From the NCBI RefSeq assembly GCF_030463565.1, contig NC_134643.1:215564583-215628582 (forward strand): DNA of 64,000 nt. The letters are read 5' to 3'. Of this stretch, positions 11,801 through 23,648 are shown piece by piece; the stretch's first letter is position 1; every line of letters begins with the position of its first letter. This DNA comes from Pelecanus crispus (lineage: Eukaryota; Chordata; Aves; Pelecaniformes; Pelecanidae). The notes under the pieces were generated by a model. That model did not search any database and was not told the DNA's origin. It was given only the letters and a program-made list of their open reading frames with translations. A program made the position numbers and the translations under genes.

Positions 11801-14021
11801 GTTGCTCTTCCCAGTCAACTGAGGACAGTTATTTTTAGTGAAGCTGACTTTGGATTTGGGGACATGAAAATTGTAAATTAACTGAAATCACAGAAATAAC
11901 TGACCCTAATAATTAAATGACTAAACATCTTCCAGGGAAAGGCTTTCCACTGGGAGAGCATTCAGTGGAAAGAAGTCTTTGCTGCAGGGAGTGCTATGCT
12001 TACTGCAGCAAGCCCCATCCATCTGCAACACATTCCTGGCATCCCTCTCCCTTCCCTCCCTGTGCTGTAGCATGGGGATCAGCCAGGGACGCCCTCAGGG
12101 CTAGGCTGGCCAGAGGACTGGCTGGGAACAGAAGCTGACCATAAGGAGTAAACGTGACTCTGGAAGAACTAAGCAAACTGAGGAGGGAGTATAAGTGCTT
12201 AGATGTTGTATATTTGACAAGTTGACGCTTTCTACTGAAAATTACTCATTAACCATTTTTTTTAATGATCTGTTCCAGTGACAATGCAAAAGGAACAAAG
12301 CTAGGATAAACTAAACCTCTGTGTAAAGATTAGATGGGAGACAGGTACTACAGGAATGCTCAGTGATGAGATGAATTTGCATTCCTTGCTAGCCATAAAC
12401 ACTAGATTAGTAGTTTTCGTATTCCAAATATAAGCCGATCAGAAGCACTTTGCAGGCAGAATTTGAAGAAAGGGAATAGTTTGTATAAATTCTTGCCCAG
12501 TGCACCTGTGCATGTGAAAGGCATGCACAGAGATACAAACATTACTATGCCTATGTGAGAAAAAAATGTGCAAAGTTACTGGAATTAAAACAGAGTAAAA
12601 CATCCCTGGAAATCAGTCAGGAAGAATTCTTTCCACACTGCATGCTAAATGTGCTGTCTTCACATTTGTGGAAGAGGTATTTTGAATTAAAAGTCGATTT
12701 TTTAATACTTTTTTGTTTTTTAAAAAACAATTTTCCTTAATGGAAAAAAAGCGCTTTTTTCAGCACTCTCAGTTTGGAATTGTTATATTACTGTGGATAA
12801 TGTTGTTTTATCTATTTCTGCTGATTTCATTGATTTAAGAGATCAACTCCTTTCAATCATTTATTTGATTTACAGGGTCAGATTCTCAGAAAAGCTGAGG
12901 ATCCTCTTAGATTCTTTTAACTGAAGATCCTTAAATTACTGTGCAATGCTTCCATTCCCTCCCGCATGGAGTAAGGTTTTCTTGGTAGCTAAAGTTTTGT
13001 AAAGCATTTTTTTGACAAGAAGAGAATGCGTTACCCTAAAAAATGCTGTGTAATAGTCACAACTCATTTTTTTCCTCTCTCCTTTCCCAACAGTTCAGTG
13101 AAACACTGCTGTATGAGCTGCAGCAAGCCACACAACCTGCCAAGGTCTGACATCCTTTATCTGTAAAAAAAAACCCTACCAAAATATCTCAGCAGAGTGT
13201 TGTGGGACTCAGCCTTTCAGGTGCCTGTGAATTGTCTGGGGGCTGCTGCTGAGTGTTATGTACCCACCTGCTGTTTCATGAGTTTTGTGTTTCAGGAGTG
13301 GCAACACTGATTTACCTGTACTCTGCATTCATGAAAATGCTAATCAAAGAAATATAGTCTCAGATGAAGATTTTCAATTTCTTTGACTCTTCCCACTTAG
13401 CAGACTGGGGCAATCCTCCATGAAGAATTGGCAGGAGAAGAAATTTCACTAGTTTACGATCGAGCTCAATGAGTTTGCTAATGGCATTAAATGATAAGTC
13501 CGTCCCATGATTGCAGGCAGCCCAAATGTCCTGCTGAGTCCCCTGTCCTCTAGTCCGTAAAAAAAAAAAAAAAAGAATCGGGGAAAAAAAAGGAACATCT
13601 TGTATTGACTTGGGAACAGTTTTGCTAAGGTTCACCACCTGCATCACATTAGCGCTTTGGGATAAATTTCCCTTGCTGCTTATGATACCATTGCAATCAC
13701 ACTGGCCGACAGATGACAGAATAGAGCCCTTAGCAATCCCCTTTCTGCTGTCACCAAATGGTACCACAGAGCAACACTGTTAGCAGCTGTTTTCCTCCAC
13801 ATGAGGCATTTGCCATTTTGCTCTAATTTGTGCACTTTAAGTCCTATAATGGGAGCCATTACAGTATTTCATTAGGACTATTCGTTAACCATGAACTCCT
13901 CAAGGAGCAGAACATTACCAAGCAGCCATAGCAGCTAAGACCAAACAGTCCTATTTATTGTTTGGTTAAGTCTTCATCCTGTAGGAATTAAAACCATGAG
14001 GATATCATTGAAGAAACTGGC
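11801..14021. other. intergenic stretch, no gene recognised
   Basis: AT-rich unique sequence with an A16 run at 13559-13574. Near 12877-12900 the words CAGATTCTCAGAAAAGCTGAG resemble an old amniote interspersed repeat. A 135-codon minus-strand ORF at 13360-13767 crosses the poly-A run (giving a phenylalanine stretch) and has no recognisable domain. I do not call a gene here. Confidence 0.45.
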
Positions 14022-14574
14022 TGTCGTGGTTTAACCCCAGCTGGCAATTAAGCACCACGCAGCCGCTCACTCACCCTCCCTCCCGGTGGGATGGGGGAGA
14101 GAATCAGAAGGGTAAAATTAAGAAAACTCGTGGGTTGAGATAACAGTTTAATAATTTAAATTTTAAAAAAAAAAAAAAGGTGAAAAGGAAAACAACAAGA
14201 AGAGGAACAAAACCCAGGAAAAACTGAGTGATGCAACTGCTCACCACCTGCCAACTGATACCCAGTCCATCCCCGAGCAGCGATTGCTGCCCCCCAGCCA
14301 ACTCCCCCCAGTTTCTATACTGAGCATGACGTCATATGGTATGGAATAGCCCTTTGGCCAGTTTGGATCAAGTATTCTGGCTGTGCCCCCTCCCAGCTTC
14401 TTGTGCACCTAGCAGAGCATGGGAAGCTGAAAAGTCCTTGACTAGTGTCAGCACTACTCAGCAACAACTAAAACATCAGTGTGTTATCAGCATTCTTCTC
14501 CTACTAAATCCAAAACACAGCACTATGCCAGCTACTAGGAAGAAAATTAACTCTGTCTCAGCCAAAACAGGACA
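14022..14574 (-). mobile_element. solo LTR-A (ERV-L-type), minus strand
   Basis: This is a complete solo LTR of 553 bp running from TGTCGTGGTTTAACCCC to AAAACAGGACA. Perfect 5-bp target duplications CTGGC lie at 14017-14021 and 14575-14579. Read on the minus strand it has the same layout as the copy at 18628: start TGTCCTG, a U3 with conserved blocks, a promoter region, then the U5 with CTCAACCCACGAG. A poly-A run at 14165-14178 replaces the ATT repeat of the other copies. Confidence 0.9.
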
Positions 14575-16382
14575 CTGGCCTAGCCATGACTGAACATTAA
14601 TACAAGCAATTAGATACCACAAAAGAAACCTTTGTCTTTAAATAAATGCAAACATGTTTATTTAGGGAACTGTTACTCATGCAAATGCCATTGGAACCTC
14701 CAACTAATTTTCTTCCAGAAAACTATCCAAACACATGCATTGGAAGCACTATTGGCTTATATGAAAACATGTGCTGTTACTATCCTGTCCTGCTGTATCT
14801 AGACAGTAGTTAGACATGTACTCTCTATCGAGGAATATTTAAGCTTTTTTCTCTCTGCTTAGAAGTGGCCCTCATTTTGTGCCCAGCAGTGCATTAGAAC
14901 AGATAGATATTGATTATCAAATGATGAACCTACCAAGTCTTACAAACCCAAGAATAGCTGTAACTACTGGCATATTTATATCTGTTACTGACAGCTCATT
15001 GCTGAATGGAAACAAATTCCAAGGTCAGGCAAGGCCTGAAAGTTTGGGGTTTTTTTCAGGATTGCTTAAAGTGACCTGGATGGACATGTGTGGATGTTGC
15101 AAAGGGATCTTTCTGTATGATGGGAGAGAATATTTTAGAAGGGGTACAGCTAATTAGTGCAGTTGCTTGCCTACCCATATCTACTGGTCTGACTGTCCTA
15201 AGTTTGAGATGGAGCAGCTCAAGACGTAGAGGTGTACAGTTCCTATATGTAGACATTCTTTGCAGAATATGTGTATATCTGAAGTAGGCTTTTTCAAGCA
15301 GAAGAAAGGCACCAAGAAGGGCATGTACATAGTTTTTCACACCCTGCTTATCAAACCTGTTTGCCACAACATAATTGCAAGCAGCACAGATGAGAGCTGT
15401 TAATGATACTGAGGTCACATAAAAATCAGTTCTGGAAACTATGCTTCTATAAGGAATATATTTCACTATATTACCCAACCTCTGGATCACTTGAAAAGCC
15501 ACCAGGTCTCAGCTTCTAGAGGTTTCCTAGATTTCTACTTTCTTCTCAGTCTGCTAATCTCTAGCTTTAACATCTAATGGTGGGGGTTTTTTTCCCCTTA
15601 CTTATTCAAATTAGAACCTAAAAACATGAAAGTGTATCTTCTTCCCAAACTCCCCTCAGTGGACCTATGAGCATCTCACTATTTATACCAGAAAACCAGA
15701 GTAGTCTCCTGTGTCAACACCACCAGTGATTCCCAAGAATGTAATGTGAATTAGTCAAATATGCAACCAAGACAAAGACAAAGGACAGAATACCTTTATA
15801 GAGATAAAAAGTCTTTGGAGCTAATTGCTTAGAGGTAGTTAGAAAGGTTAATAGAGTATAACATAGCAATATATTTCCTTCTCAGTGGAAATGGCATTGC
15901 TTATCTGTATTTACAGTACAGTACACATCAGCACAAAACCATTATCATCACCAGAAAATCACGTACCATTTAGACAGGCTTCAACATGTAACAAGTTGTA
16001 TGGTTTGGACATAAACTCAATGGGCTTGACGTGAAAATGAGCTTGATAGCAGTATGCTATCCTTATGTAGACATCACACTAAAGACTCTCATTTGCTGAA
16101 ATCTGCAACGATCTTTTTTATTTTCAAATCAATCTCAACAAAAAACTACTACCAGAGATAAAGGGATGTCTGGGGTTTTGCTGCCAGTAATGCTTCAAAC
16201 TCTATCTCAAGCACAGCACCAGTCACACCATGGCCACCACTGTAGCATGGTGTCTAGAGGAACTCAGTTTCTAGAAGAACAGGTGATTTCAGTGGAAAAA
16301 GGAAAGTATACCACAGCAATTTTTAACATGCTTTAAAATTTTTTACCAAACAACATAGCACAACACAGGTAGCTGGTCAAGG
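14575..16382. other. intergenic stretch, no gene recognised
   Basis: Unique AT-rich sequence. Two overlapping ORFs on opposite strands near 15056-15502 have no recognisable domain. I see no further repeat I can name. Confidence 0.45.
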
Positions 16383-17014
16383 AAGGTGATCCTCCCACTT
16401 TACACTGCACTGGTGCAGCCCACCTCAAGCACTGTGTGCAGTTTTGGGCACTCAATATACAGACATCAAACTATGAGAGTGTGTCCAGAGGAGGGCGACC
16501 AAGATGGTCGGACTGGATGATCTTAAAGGTCTTTTCCAACCTAAACAATCCTATGATTCTATGATTCTAAGATGGTGAAAGGTCTTGAGGGCAAGACTTA
16601 TGAGGAGCAGCTGAGGTCACCTGATTTGTTCAGCTTGGAGAATAGAAGGCTGAGGGGTGCTCTCGTCACAGTCTACAACTTCCCCAAGAGGGTGTAACCA
16701 AGGGGGAGGTGCTGATGTCTCTCTGGTGACCAGCCATAGGACACGAGGAAATGGAATGAAGCTGCATCAGGGGAAGTTCAGATTGGACATTAGGAAAAGG
16801 TTCTTCACTGAGACGGTGGTCAGTCACTGGAAGAGGCTCCCCAGGGATGTGGTCATGGCACCAAGCCTGTCAGAATTCAAGGAGCATCTGGACGATGCTC
16901 TTAGTCATGGGGTTTAGTTTTAGGTAGTCCTGTGAGGAGCAGGGAGTGGGACTCAATGATCCATATGGATCCAACCATATATCCTTCCAACTTGAGATAT
17001 TCTATGATTCTATG
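16383..17014 (+). mobile_element. CR1 LINE 3' fragment carrying a nested CR1 tail
   Basis: The copy covers the end of ORF2 and the 3' UTR of CR1. Landmarks are GTCCAGAGGAGGGCGACC, then CTGAGGTCACCTGATTTGTT, AGATTGGACATTAGG and GAGGCTCCCCAGGGATGTGG. It ends in TTCTATGATTCTATGA. It is interrupted at 16509-16568 by a second CR1 tail flanked by an 8-bp repeat. The frame is broken. Confidence 0.88.
16509..16568 (+). mobile_element. nested 60-bp CR1 3' tail
   Basis: A 60-bp CR1 3' terminus (GGATGATCTTAAAGGTC, then CCTATGATTCTATGATTCT) sits inside the CR1 at 16383-17014. It is flanked by AAGATGGT at 16501-16508 and 16569-16576. Removing one AAGATGGT and the insert restores the expected CR1 phrase, so this is a very short, 5'-truncated secondary insertion with an 8-bp target duplication. 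Confidence 0.85.
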
Positions 17015-18627
17015 AACATCTTCTGAGACCTAGATCTGGCCTTTGACTACTACAGCGGTTACAGATTTGTACATATGTTGTTCATCAGTGGAAACTGGAT
17101 TCAAGGATCTTTGGGCTCTAAAGATATTGTGTTTGGGGACTCTGCCTGGAGTATCGTTTATTAAACAAATCTGGTTGGCATTTATGATTATAGTATGTTA
17201 TTTTCCCAAACTTGCTTGATTATGCTTCTGCCTTGGATCAGATATGATAATATTTATTCCAATGGAATCTCATCAGTTGCAATGCAAGAAATTACTGCTA
17301 AATTAACTGGCTCAAAATATTAGGTCTTCATATATTTACTCATAGAGCTATTTATAAAAATTGTAGAGCTATTTATAAAAATTGTTGGGTTCAAGTAAGT
17401 ATAAGATTCTTCATTAATGAACTGATACGTTCATACTAGTATTTCAGTCTTTTGGATCTGTCACTATTTAGGGCCTGACATTAAACTTACTGAAGTTGTA
17501 GGAAGGCTCCCATTATCTTTGGTGGACTTTGGATCAGACTGCTTATAGTGACACTTCTTTAGATCACGTTAGATGTAAAAGAGAATGAGGGTTGTAAAAG
17601 AAACTAAGGGTCAGTTTTATCCGTTGCAAAGCTGCCATTTAACTTTGAAAGCAGAAATAGATCAAACAAGATCTGCAAAGTGAAAAAAAAAAAGGCTGAT
17701 TTTGGAATAAAATTGAACTAGGTAACTTCTTAGGGAGTTTTAGAAATTTTAGCATATCATTTTCAATACTTTCTTTTCAGTACTTTTGTTTCAGGCCAAT
17801 TGTACTTCAGATAGTACTTTTTAAATCAGGATACTTGGTGCATTTGAGTGCAAGTAGTTAGAGGAATTTACAAATTTCCAACCTTTTGTGTGTTCACTTA
17901 TAATCATCCAATATTAATTCTTTACACACCTATGATACACTAGTCACTCCTGTAATTCTCTAGCGAAAGCATGCTTTTTCTTTATGCATGGTCTTTATTA
18001 GGCATACAACCTAACCAGGACTGATTAAAAATGTCAGACACATTCTCAGAGTTATTACTCAGGTCTCTTTGGAACTAAATTAACTCAACTGAACTAAACC
18101 ATTGGCTTTATAAAGGAAATGCTTCCCTATACCATTACTCCATAAAGATCCCGAACACTATTCCTGACTGAAGAATACACAGAGTCAGGGGATTTCTTGT
18201 CCTTTATTTAAAGAATAGCAAGACAAATAAAAAACTAAATCTACATTGAAATTTTACTATTTCTTTGCATTCTCATGAGAGAGGAGGCTTTTTACACATA
18301 ACTGCTCCAAGCGCTGGTAGCACTTTTGGACTCTGCAAGCTGCTTGCTTCAGAAAAAAAAAAAAAAGTCTCTGCAACCCATGATGAAGAGAAGCTGTTTA
18401 CAGAAGCTCACCAGATTCTAGAACTTATGGATGTAGGGGGACATTATTTAAACTTTTATTTCCCAGCAGCATGGATGTAGCCAAAGGCAACGCCTGTAGT
18501 ACTGCGTTAAATGCCTTCTCTGGCATGGGGGCCAACTTTCAAACTCTTTTTCCCTCCAAGATAGAGCAATCATTTAATTGACAATGGTGCATGGCCTGTG
18601 CCAAGTCCTAAATAATGCCTGGGAGTT
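17015..18627. other. intergenic stretch with an old amniote repeat trace
   Basis: Mostly unique. A direct duplication of 'agagctatttataaaaattg' lies at 17344-17363 and 17366-17385. At 17471-17545 the order GGGCCTGA, ACTGAAGT, CTCCCATT and CTTTGGATCAG recalls an ancient, roughly palindromic repeat common in reptile and bird DNA. No gene is evident. Confidence 0.4.
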
Positions 18628-19192
18628 TGTCTTGTTTCGGCTGGGATAGAGTTAATTTTCTTCCTAGTAGCTGGCATAGTGCTGTGGTTTGGATTTAGTA
18701 TGAGAGTGATGTTGATAACACACTGATGTTTTAGTTGTTGCTAAGTACTGCTTATGCTAGTCAAGGCCATTTTCAGCTTCCCATGCTCTGCCAGGTGCAC
18801 AAGAAGCTGGGAGGGGGCACAGCCAGGCCAGCTGACCCAAACTGGCCAAAGGGCTATTCCATACCATATGGTGTCATGCTCAGTATATAAACTGGGGGGA
18901 GTTGGCCAGAGGGCAGAGAACCGCTGCTTGGGAACTGGCTGGGCATCAGTCGGTGGGTGGTGAGCAATTGCATTGTGCATCACTTGCTTTGTATATTCTT
19001 TTATCGTTGTTGTTATTATTATTATTATTATTATTATCCCTTCCTTTTCTGTCCCATTAAACTGTCTTTATCTCAACCCATGAATTTTACTTTTTTTATT
19101 TTCTGATTCTTTCCCCCATCCCACTGGGGAAGCGGGGGGAGTGAGCAAACGGCTGTGTGGAGTTTAGCTGCCTGCTGGGTTAAACCACAACA
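18628..19192 (+). mobile_element. solo LTR-A (ERV-L-type), plus strand
   Basis: This is a complete 565-bp solo LTR, from TGTCTTGTTTCGG to GGGTTAAACCACAACA. Perfect 5-bp target duplications GAGTT lie at 18623-18627 and 19193-19197. The sense direction is set by a TATATAA box at 18884-18890 and an ATTAAA polyadenylation signal at 19056-19061 followed by CTGTCTTTATCTCAACCC. An ATT microsatellite of about 30 bp lies at 19010-19037 near the R region. The internal retroviral part has been lost, presumably by LTR-LTR recombination. Confidence 0.92.
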
Positions 19193-20004
19193 GAGTTATT
19201 TAGGAAACTTTGAGCACAAAAATACCCCAGGCTCTATCCTAACAATTAAACAGTATAAACAATCACTTGCTTGTGTCTAAGACTGTGCCCTGGCATTGTT
19301 TATTTTACTGTTGTTGCTAATAGGTGTACATGCTGGTAATACAAAGTATCTCAGATTATATAGATTCTGACCCATGCTTAGATGCTGAATACAATTCAGA
19401 AATAAATAGGCCCTATATTGGAATAAACACAAAAGGAGATATTTCCTATTAAAAACTAGGAATACCTATTGATTAGCTACATGTCAGCGTATTCTTACAT
19501 GGGATAACTCCCTGCTTTGTGTTCTGCCTGCTATACTCCTCAACAGGGTGAATGGTTAATATTTATAGATGTCCAATAGAAGTTACATTCATTTGGGTAG
19601 TTATCCCAAATGGATGAGAACCCAGCTGAACCAAGGCAGCCAGAACAACCCTCCTGGTTACCCGGACCCTGTTATCCCCTAGCAGCACCTCTGCTTTGCC
19701 CTCCCTTTCCCACATACAGCAGTTTCTCCTGGACGCCAGGTGCTATTTCTAGCTGCAGCCCTCCCTGTGAACATGCAGTTGCTTTTTGGGAGCGGCAAGG
19801 AGCTGGGCTCGGCCGTTTGGCATCCTTCCCACTATGTCCTTGCCACAGCTCTGGCGGTGTGATCCACGCTCAAGTCTGATTTCGGCCGGTGCGGTTCTTT
19901 GTTCAGATGCTGTAGTTACAGACTCTGCCTCCTCAAGAGATGGCTTGTGTGAAACAGGGGGAGGTCAGCTTGGAGCCAGAGGGAAGGAATTAATTGCTTA
20001 CTGC
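19193..20004. other. intergenic stretch, no gene recognised
   Basis: Unique sequence with short overlapping ORFs near 19610-20037 that have no recognisable domain. The right edge grades into the CR1 fragment that starts near 20005. Confidence 0.45.
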
Positions 20005-20131
20005 AGGTTTTCAAGATGTGACTGGACAGGGCACTAGATAATCTCACCTAGGCTCCCCTTCCCACGAAAGGTTGGACCAGATGATCTTTGGAGGTCCCTT
20101 CCAGCCTGGGCCGGTCTGTGGTTCTGTGGTT
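20005..20131 (+). mobile_element. CR1 LINE, 3' end fragment
   Basis: The phrases GGCACTAGATAATCTCACCTA, GAAAGGTTGGACCAGATGATC and GGTCCCTTCCAGCCTGG are CR1 3' UTR. The tail is a worn TCTGTGGTTCTGTGGTT. The fragment is a different CR1 subfamily from the copies at 11680 and 45254. Confidence 0.85.
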
Positions 20132-20984
20132 GTTGCAGGATGTAAAGTCAAGGGTCTATGCTTCCTTTTGGGATTTCATTGTTGTTCTTTCAATCTCATG
20201 GGTTTTTCCTTACAGGCCACTGTTCTGGAGGGAGTTTTGCACACAAGATTTTAACCTTGCACTTTGAGATGATAAGTAAGCTTCCTGTTTTAACGGTGGC
20301 AGTGAAAGGTTTGTGAACACCACTTCTTTATAGGGCTCAAAATCATGGAAGTAATAGAAGAACTCCACATTCAGGTTTAATTTTTTAATCTCCTAACTCT
20401 GAAGCTCCTGTAAAGACTTTTGGAGCCAACAATATTTGAGTAACTGGGTTTATCAATACATGGCAAATTTCTTCAGAAAATTCTGAGAACGTGGGCTATT
20501 GCCTTACATTATTCTATTACAGACAAGATTCTTACTTGTTCAGTATATTAATTTTAAAAAATCAGAATATAATATTTGGTGCATGGATATAGCCACTAGA
20601 TGGGAGGCAAGAGCTGGTTAGGAACTGGGAGCATGAGTGCCTCGGGATGCACTTAGGGAGCTCTCAGCTGCCACCGCCAGCTGTGAGATGCCACACTGGA
20701 GCTGCACACTAATACATCTGGGACCACTTGTATAAGTGTACACCAGCAGGTTATTCACTGAACTGGAAAGGTTTTTTTACGAATTGGTAGCGGTGGTGAT
20801 GAATTGCTGAGGGAGCGGGATATTTTAAAAATAACTGTGTTAATTCTCTGCCTCTGAATGGCTTTGCCAAAGGAAATTCTCCACTTTCATCTGCAGCGCT
20901 GATGGAAAGGAACATCTTTCACATTATCTCAGCTACGTGAGGTCTATTAAAAATACAGCTGCCAAAAGCTTTTATGGGGCAGGG
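20132..20984. other. intergenic stretch, no gene recognised
   Basis: Unique sequence. I see no repeat, coding exon or RNA gene that I can name. Confidence 0.45.
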
Positions 20985-21115
20985 GTGGCGTTAGCCTATG
21001 TGTTAAGAGGGTGGAATTCAAGTCCTTACAATGTCATGGCCTTTCTGTGTAGCTTTAGGCAAGCTGCTTTCTTCCTCTGTATTTCAGTTCGTCCTTGGCT
21101 TCTCTTTTTTCTCCT
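20985..21115 (+). mobile_element. MIR-like (CORE) SINE remnant
   Basis: In order, the stretch has a tRNA-like head (TTAGCCTATGTGTTAAGAGG as a possible A box, GAATTCAAGTCC as a possible B box) and then CTGTGTAGCTTTAGGCAAGC and TTCCTCTGTATTTCAGTT. That is the order of the MIR head and core (a B box, then 'ctgtgtgaccttgggcaag', then 'cctctgtgcctcagttt'). The copy is old and diverged. Confidence 0.5.
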
Positions 21116-21314
21116 ATTTAAGTGGCCTAAATGGAACTTCCTTTCTTCCCCAGAGGAGATTAATACGGTGCTATCACAATACTGTACAATATAGAAATGT
21201 CTTTGAGCAACTCGTGGATACATTTTTTAATAAGAAAAGGTCTGAATTTTTCATAGTTTTGTGTGGCTCCTTATATTTAACTTTAGCCAGGATAACAGAA
21301 ATTTGGTCCAGCCT

Positions 21315-22460
21315 GTTGCCTAACACTAAGTCTATGGGGCCAGACGGGATCCACCCGAGAGTACTGAGGGAGCTGGCAGAGGAGCTCACCAAGCCACTTT
21401 CCATCATCTATCAGCAGTCCTGGTTAACAGGGGAGGTCCCTGATGACTGGAGGCTTGCCAATGTGACGCCCATCTACAAGAAGGGCCGGAAGGAGGACCC
21501 GGGGAACTACAGGCCTGTCAGCCTGACCTCGGTGCCGGGAAAGATTATGGAGAGGTTCATACTGAAAGAACTCAACAGGCAAGTACAGGTCAACCAGGGG
21601 ATCAGGCCCAGCCAGCATGGGTTCATGAAAGGCAGGTCCTGCTTGACCAACCTGATATTTTATGACCTGGTGACCCGCCTGGTAGATGATGGAAAGGCTG
21701 CGGACATCATTTACCTGGACTTTAGCAAGGACTTTGACACAGTCTCCCATAATATTCTCCTTGGGAAGCTGGAAGCTCATGGCTTGGATGGCTGTAGTCT
21801 TCGCTGGGTAAAAAACTGGTTGGGTGGCCGAGCCCAGAGAGTTGTGGTGAATGGAGTTAAGTGCAGTTGGCAGCCGGTCACGAGCGGTGTTCCCCAGGGC
21901 TATGTTTTGGGGCCAAGCTTGTTTAATATCTTTATCAATGATCTGGATGAGGGGATTGAGTGTGCCCTCAGTAAGTTTGCAGATGACACCAAACTGGGTG
22001 GGAGTGTCAATCTGCTGGAGGGTAGGATGGCCCTGCAGAGGGACCTGGACAGGCTGGAGCGATGGGCCGAGGCCAACTGTATGAGGTTAAACAAGGCCAA
22101 GTGCCAGGTCCTGCACTTCGGGCACAACAACCCCATGCAACACTACAGGCTTGGGGAAGAATGGCTGGAAAGCTGCATGGCCAAAAAGGATGTGGGGGTG
22201 TTGGTAGACAGCCGGCTGAACATGAGCCAGCAGTATGCCCAGGTGGCCAAGAAGGCCAACAGCATCCTGGCTTGTTTCAGGAATAGTGTGGCCAGCAGGA
22301 GCAGGGAGGTGATTGTCCCCCTGTACTCGGCACTGGTGAGGCCGCACCTGGAATACTGTGTCCAGTTTTGGGCCCCTCAGTACAAGAAAGACATTGAGGT
22401 GCTGGAGCGTGTTCAGAGAAGAGCAACAAAGCTGGTGAAGGGTCTGGAGCTCCAAAGTTC
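21315..22460 (+). pseudogene. CR1 LINE ORF2 reverse transcriptase fragment, frame open
   Basis: A reverse-transcriptase domain reads without a stop from about 21315 to 22455. Landmarks in order are [57 protein letters not shown] (the usual alanine after SK is aspartate), SGVPQG, and the catalytic FADD at 21976-21987 followed by [14 protein letters not shown]. The endonuclease half and the 5' part are missing, and the match stops abruptly at 22455-22460 without the CR1 3' UTR. About 95 codons upstream (from 21031) are open by chance and are not CR1. Confidence 0.88.
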
Positions 22461-23082
22461 AGTCCCTCAACATGTACAGTCTAGTCCCTTCTCCACTCCA
22501 GATATTTTAATGATTTCCTAGGTGCGGTCGTTTGCTGACAGTAAGGGTTAGCATCCCTGGGCTAACCACTGCAACCCTGATCTTCATTGTTGTTCATTAT
22601 CTGCTGCTGCCCGAATTCAGGCAGGTGTGTCTGCATCGCCCAAACAACATAATTGCCTGGCCTGACCCTGGAGCTCCAACCTCTAATGATGCTGTAGAGG
22701 TTAGAGCTTGGTTAATGGTAAATGAAGATGTCCCAAAGGAGCTGCTGTCCTCTGCCGTACCTGTGATATCTAGGAAAGGTGAGGCAGCCACCTTTGTTAC
22801 GTGACCCACTGTGCTGCTAACACAGGAGCATTAACCCACATTGAAAAGCCTTCTGTGTCCTCAATACAGAGTTTTGAACTCTTCATGGAGGACTAAATAG
22901 CATTTAAAGCCCTCATACTCTTTGACTAGGTGTGAAGATAGCTTTTCCTCCCTCCTTTCGGTTCTTAAGCCAGCTTCACTATATATAGTGAAGGAAGGAT
23001 TTGTACAGCATCGTTTCTTAGCCCAGCAATGTTTGGTCTCTTCCTCTGCTTCTGCCTCTCTTCTCCTGCATTAATAGCCTTT
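22461..23082. other. intergenic stretch, no gene recognised
   Basis: Unique sequence. An ORF of 90 codons at 22532-22804 has no recognisable domain. Confidence 0.45.
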
Positions 23083-23648
23083 TGTTGTGGTTTAGCCCCA
23101 GCCAGCAACTAAGCACCACGCAGCCACTCGCTCACTCCCCCTACCCCGATGGGATGGGGGAGAGAATCGGAGGAGTAAGAGTGAGAAACACTCCTGGGTT
23201 GAGATAAGAACAGTTTAATAATTGAAATAAAATAAAGTAAAATAATAATAACAACAATATAATAATAATTGTAATAATAATATACAAAGCAAGTGATGCA
23301 CAATGCAATTGCTCACCACCCACCGACCGATACCCAGACAGTTCCCGAGCAGCGATCGCTGCTCCCTGGCCAACCCCCCCCAGTTTCTATACTGAGCATG
23401 ATGTTACGTGGTATGGAATAGCCCTTTGGTCAGTTTGGGTCAACTATTCTGGCTGTGCCCCCTCCCAGCTTCTTGTGCACCTGGCAGAGCATGGGAAGCT
23501 GAAAAGTCCTTGACTAGTGTCAGCACTACTCAGCAACAACTAAAAACATCAACGTGTTATCAACATTCTTCTCCTACTAAATCCAAAACACAGCACTGTG
23601 CCTGCTACTAGGAAGAAAATTAACTCTATCCCAGCCGAAACCAGGACA
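23083..23648 (-). mobile_element. solo LTR-A (ERV-L-type), minus strand
   Basis: This is a complete 566-bp solo LTR from TGTTGTGGTTTAGCCCC to GAAACCAGGACA. Perfect 5-bp target duplications CCTTT lie at 23078-23082 and 23649-23653. It is very close to the copy at 14022-14574 over its second half (23400-23648). An AAT-rich run at 23225-23282 corresponds to the ATT run of the plus-strand copy at 18628. Confidence 0.92.

Noticed and set aside
13360-13767. 135-codon minus-strand ORF
   Set aside because: It runs through a poly-A tract, has no domain I recognise and no clear splice or promoter context.
21031-21314. N-terminal part of the 496-codon ORF joined to CR1 reverse transcriptase
   Set aside because: This part is not CR1 and includes MIR-like SINE sequence. 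It is open by chance, so I annotated only the CR1-matching part.
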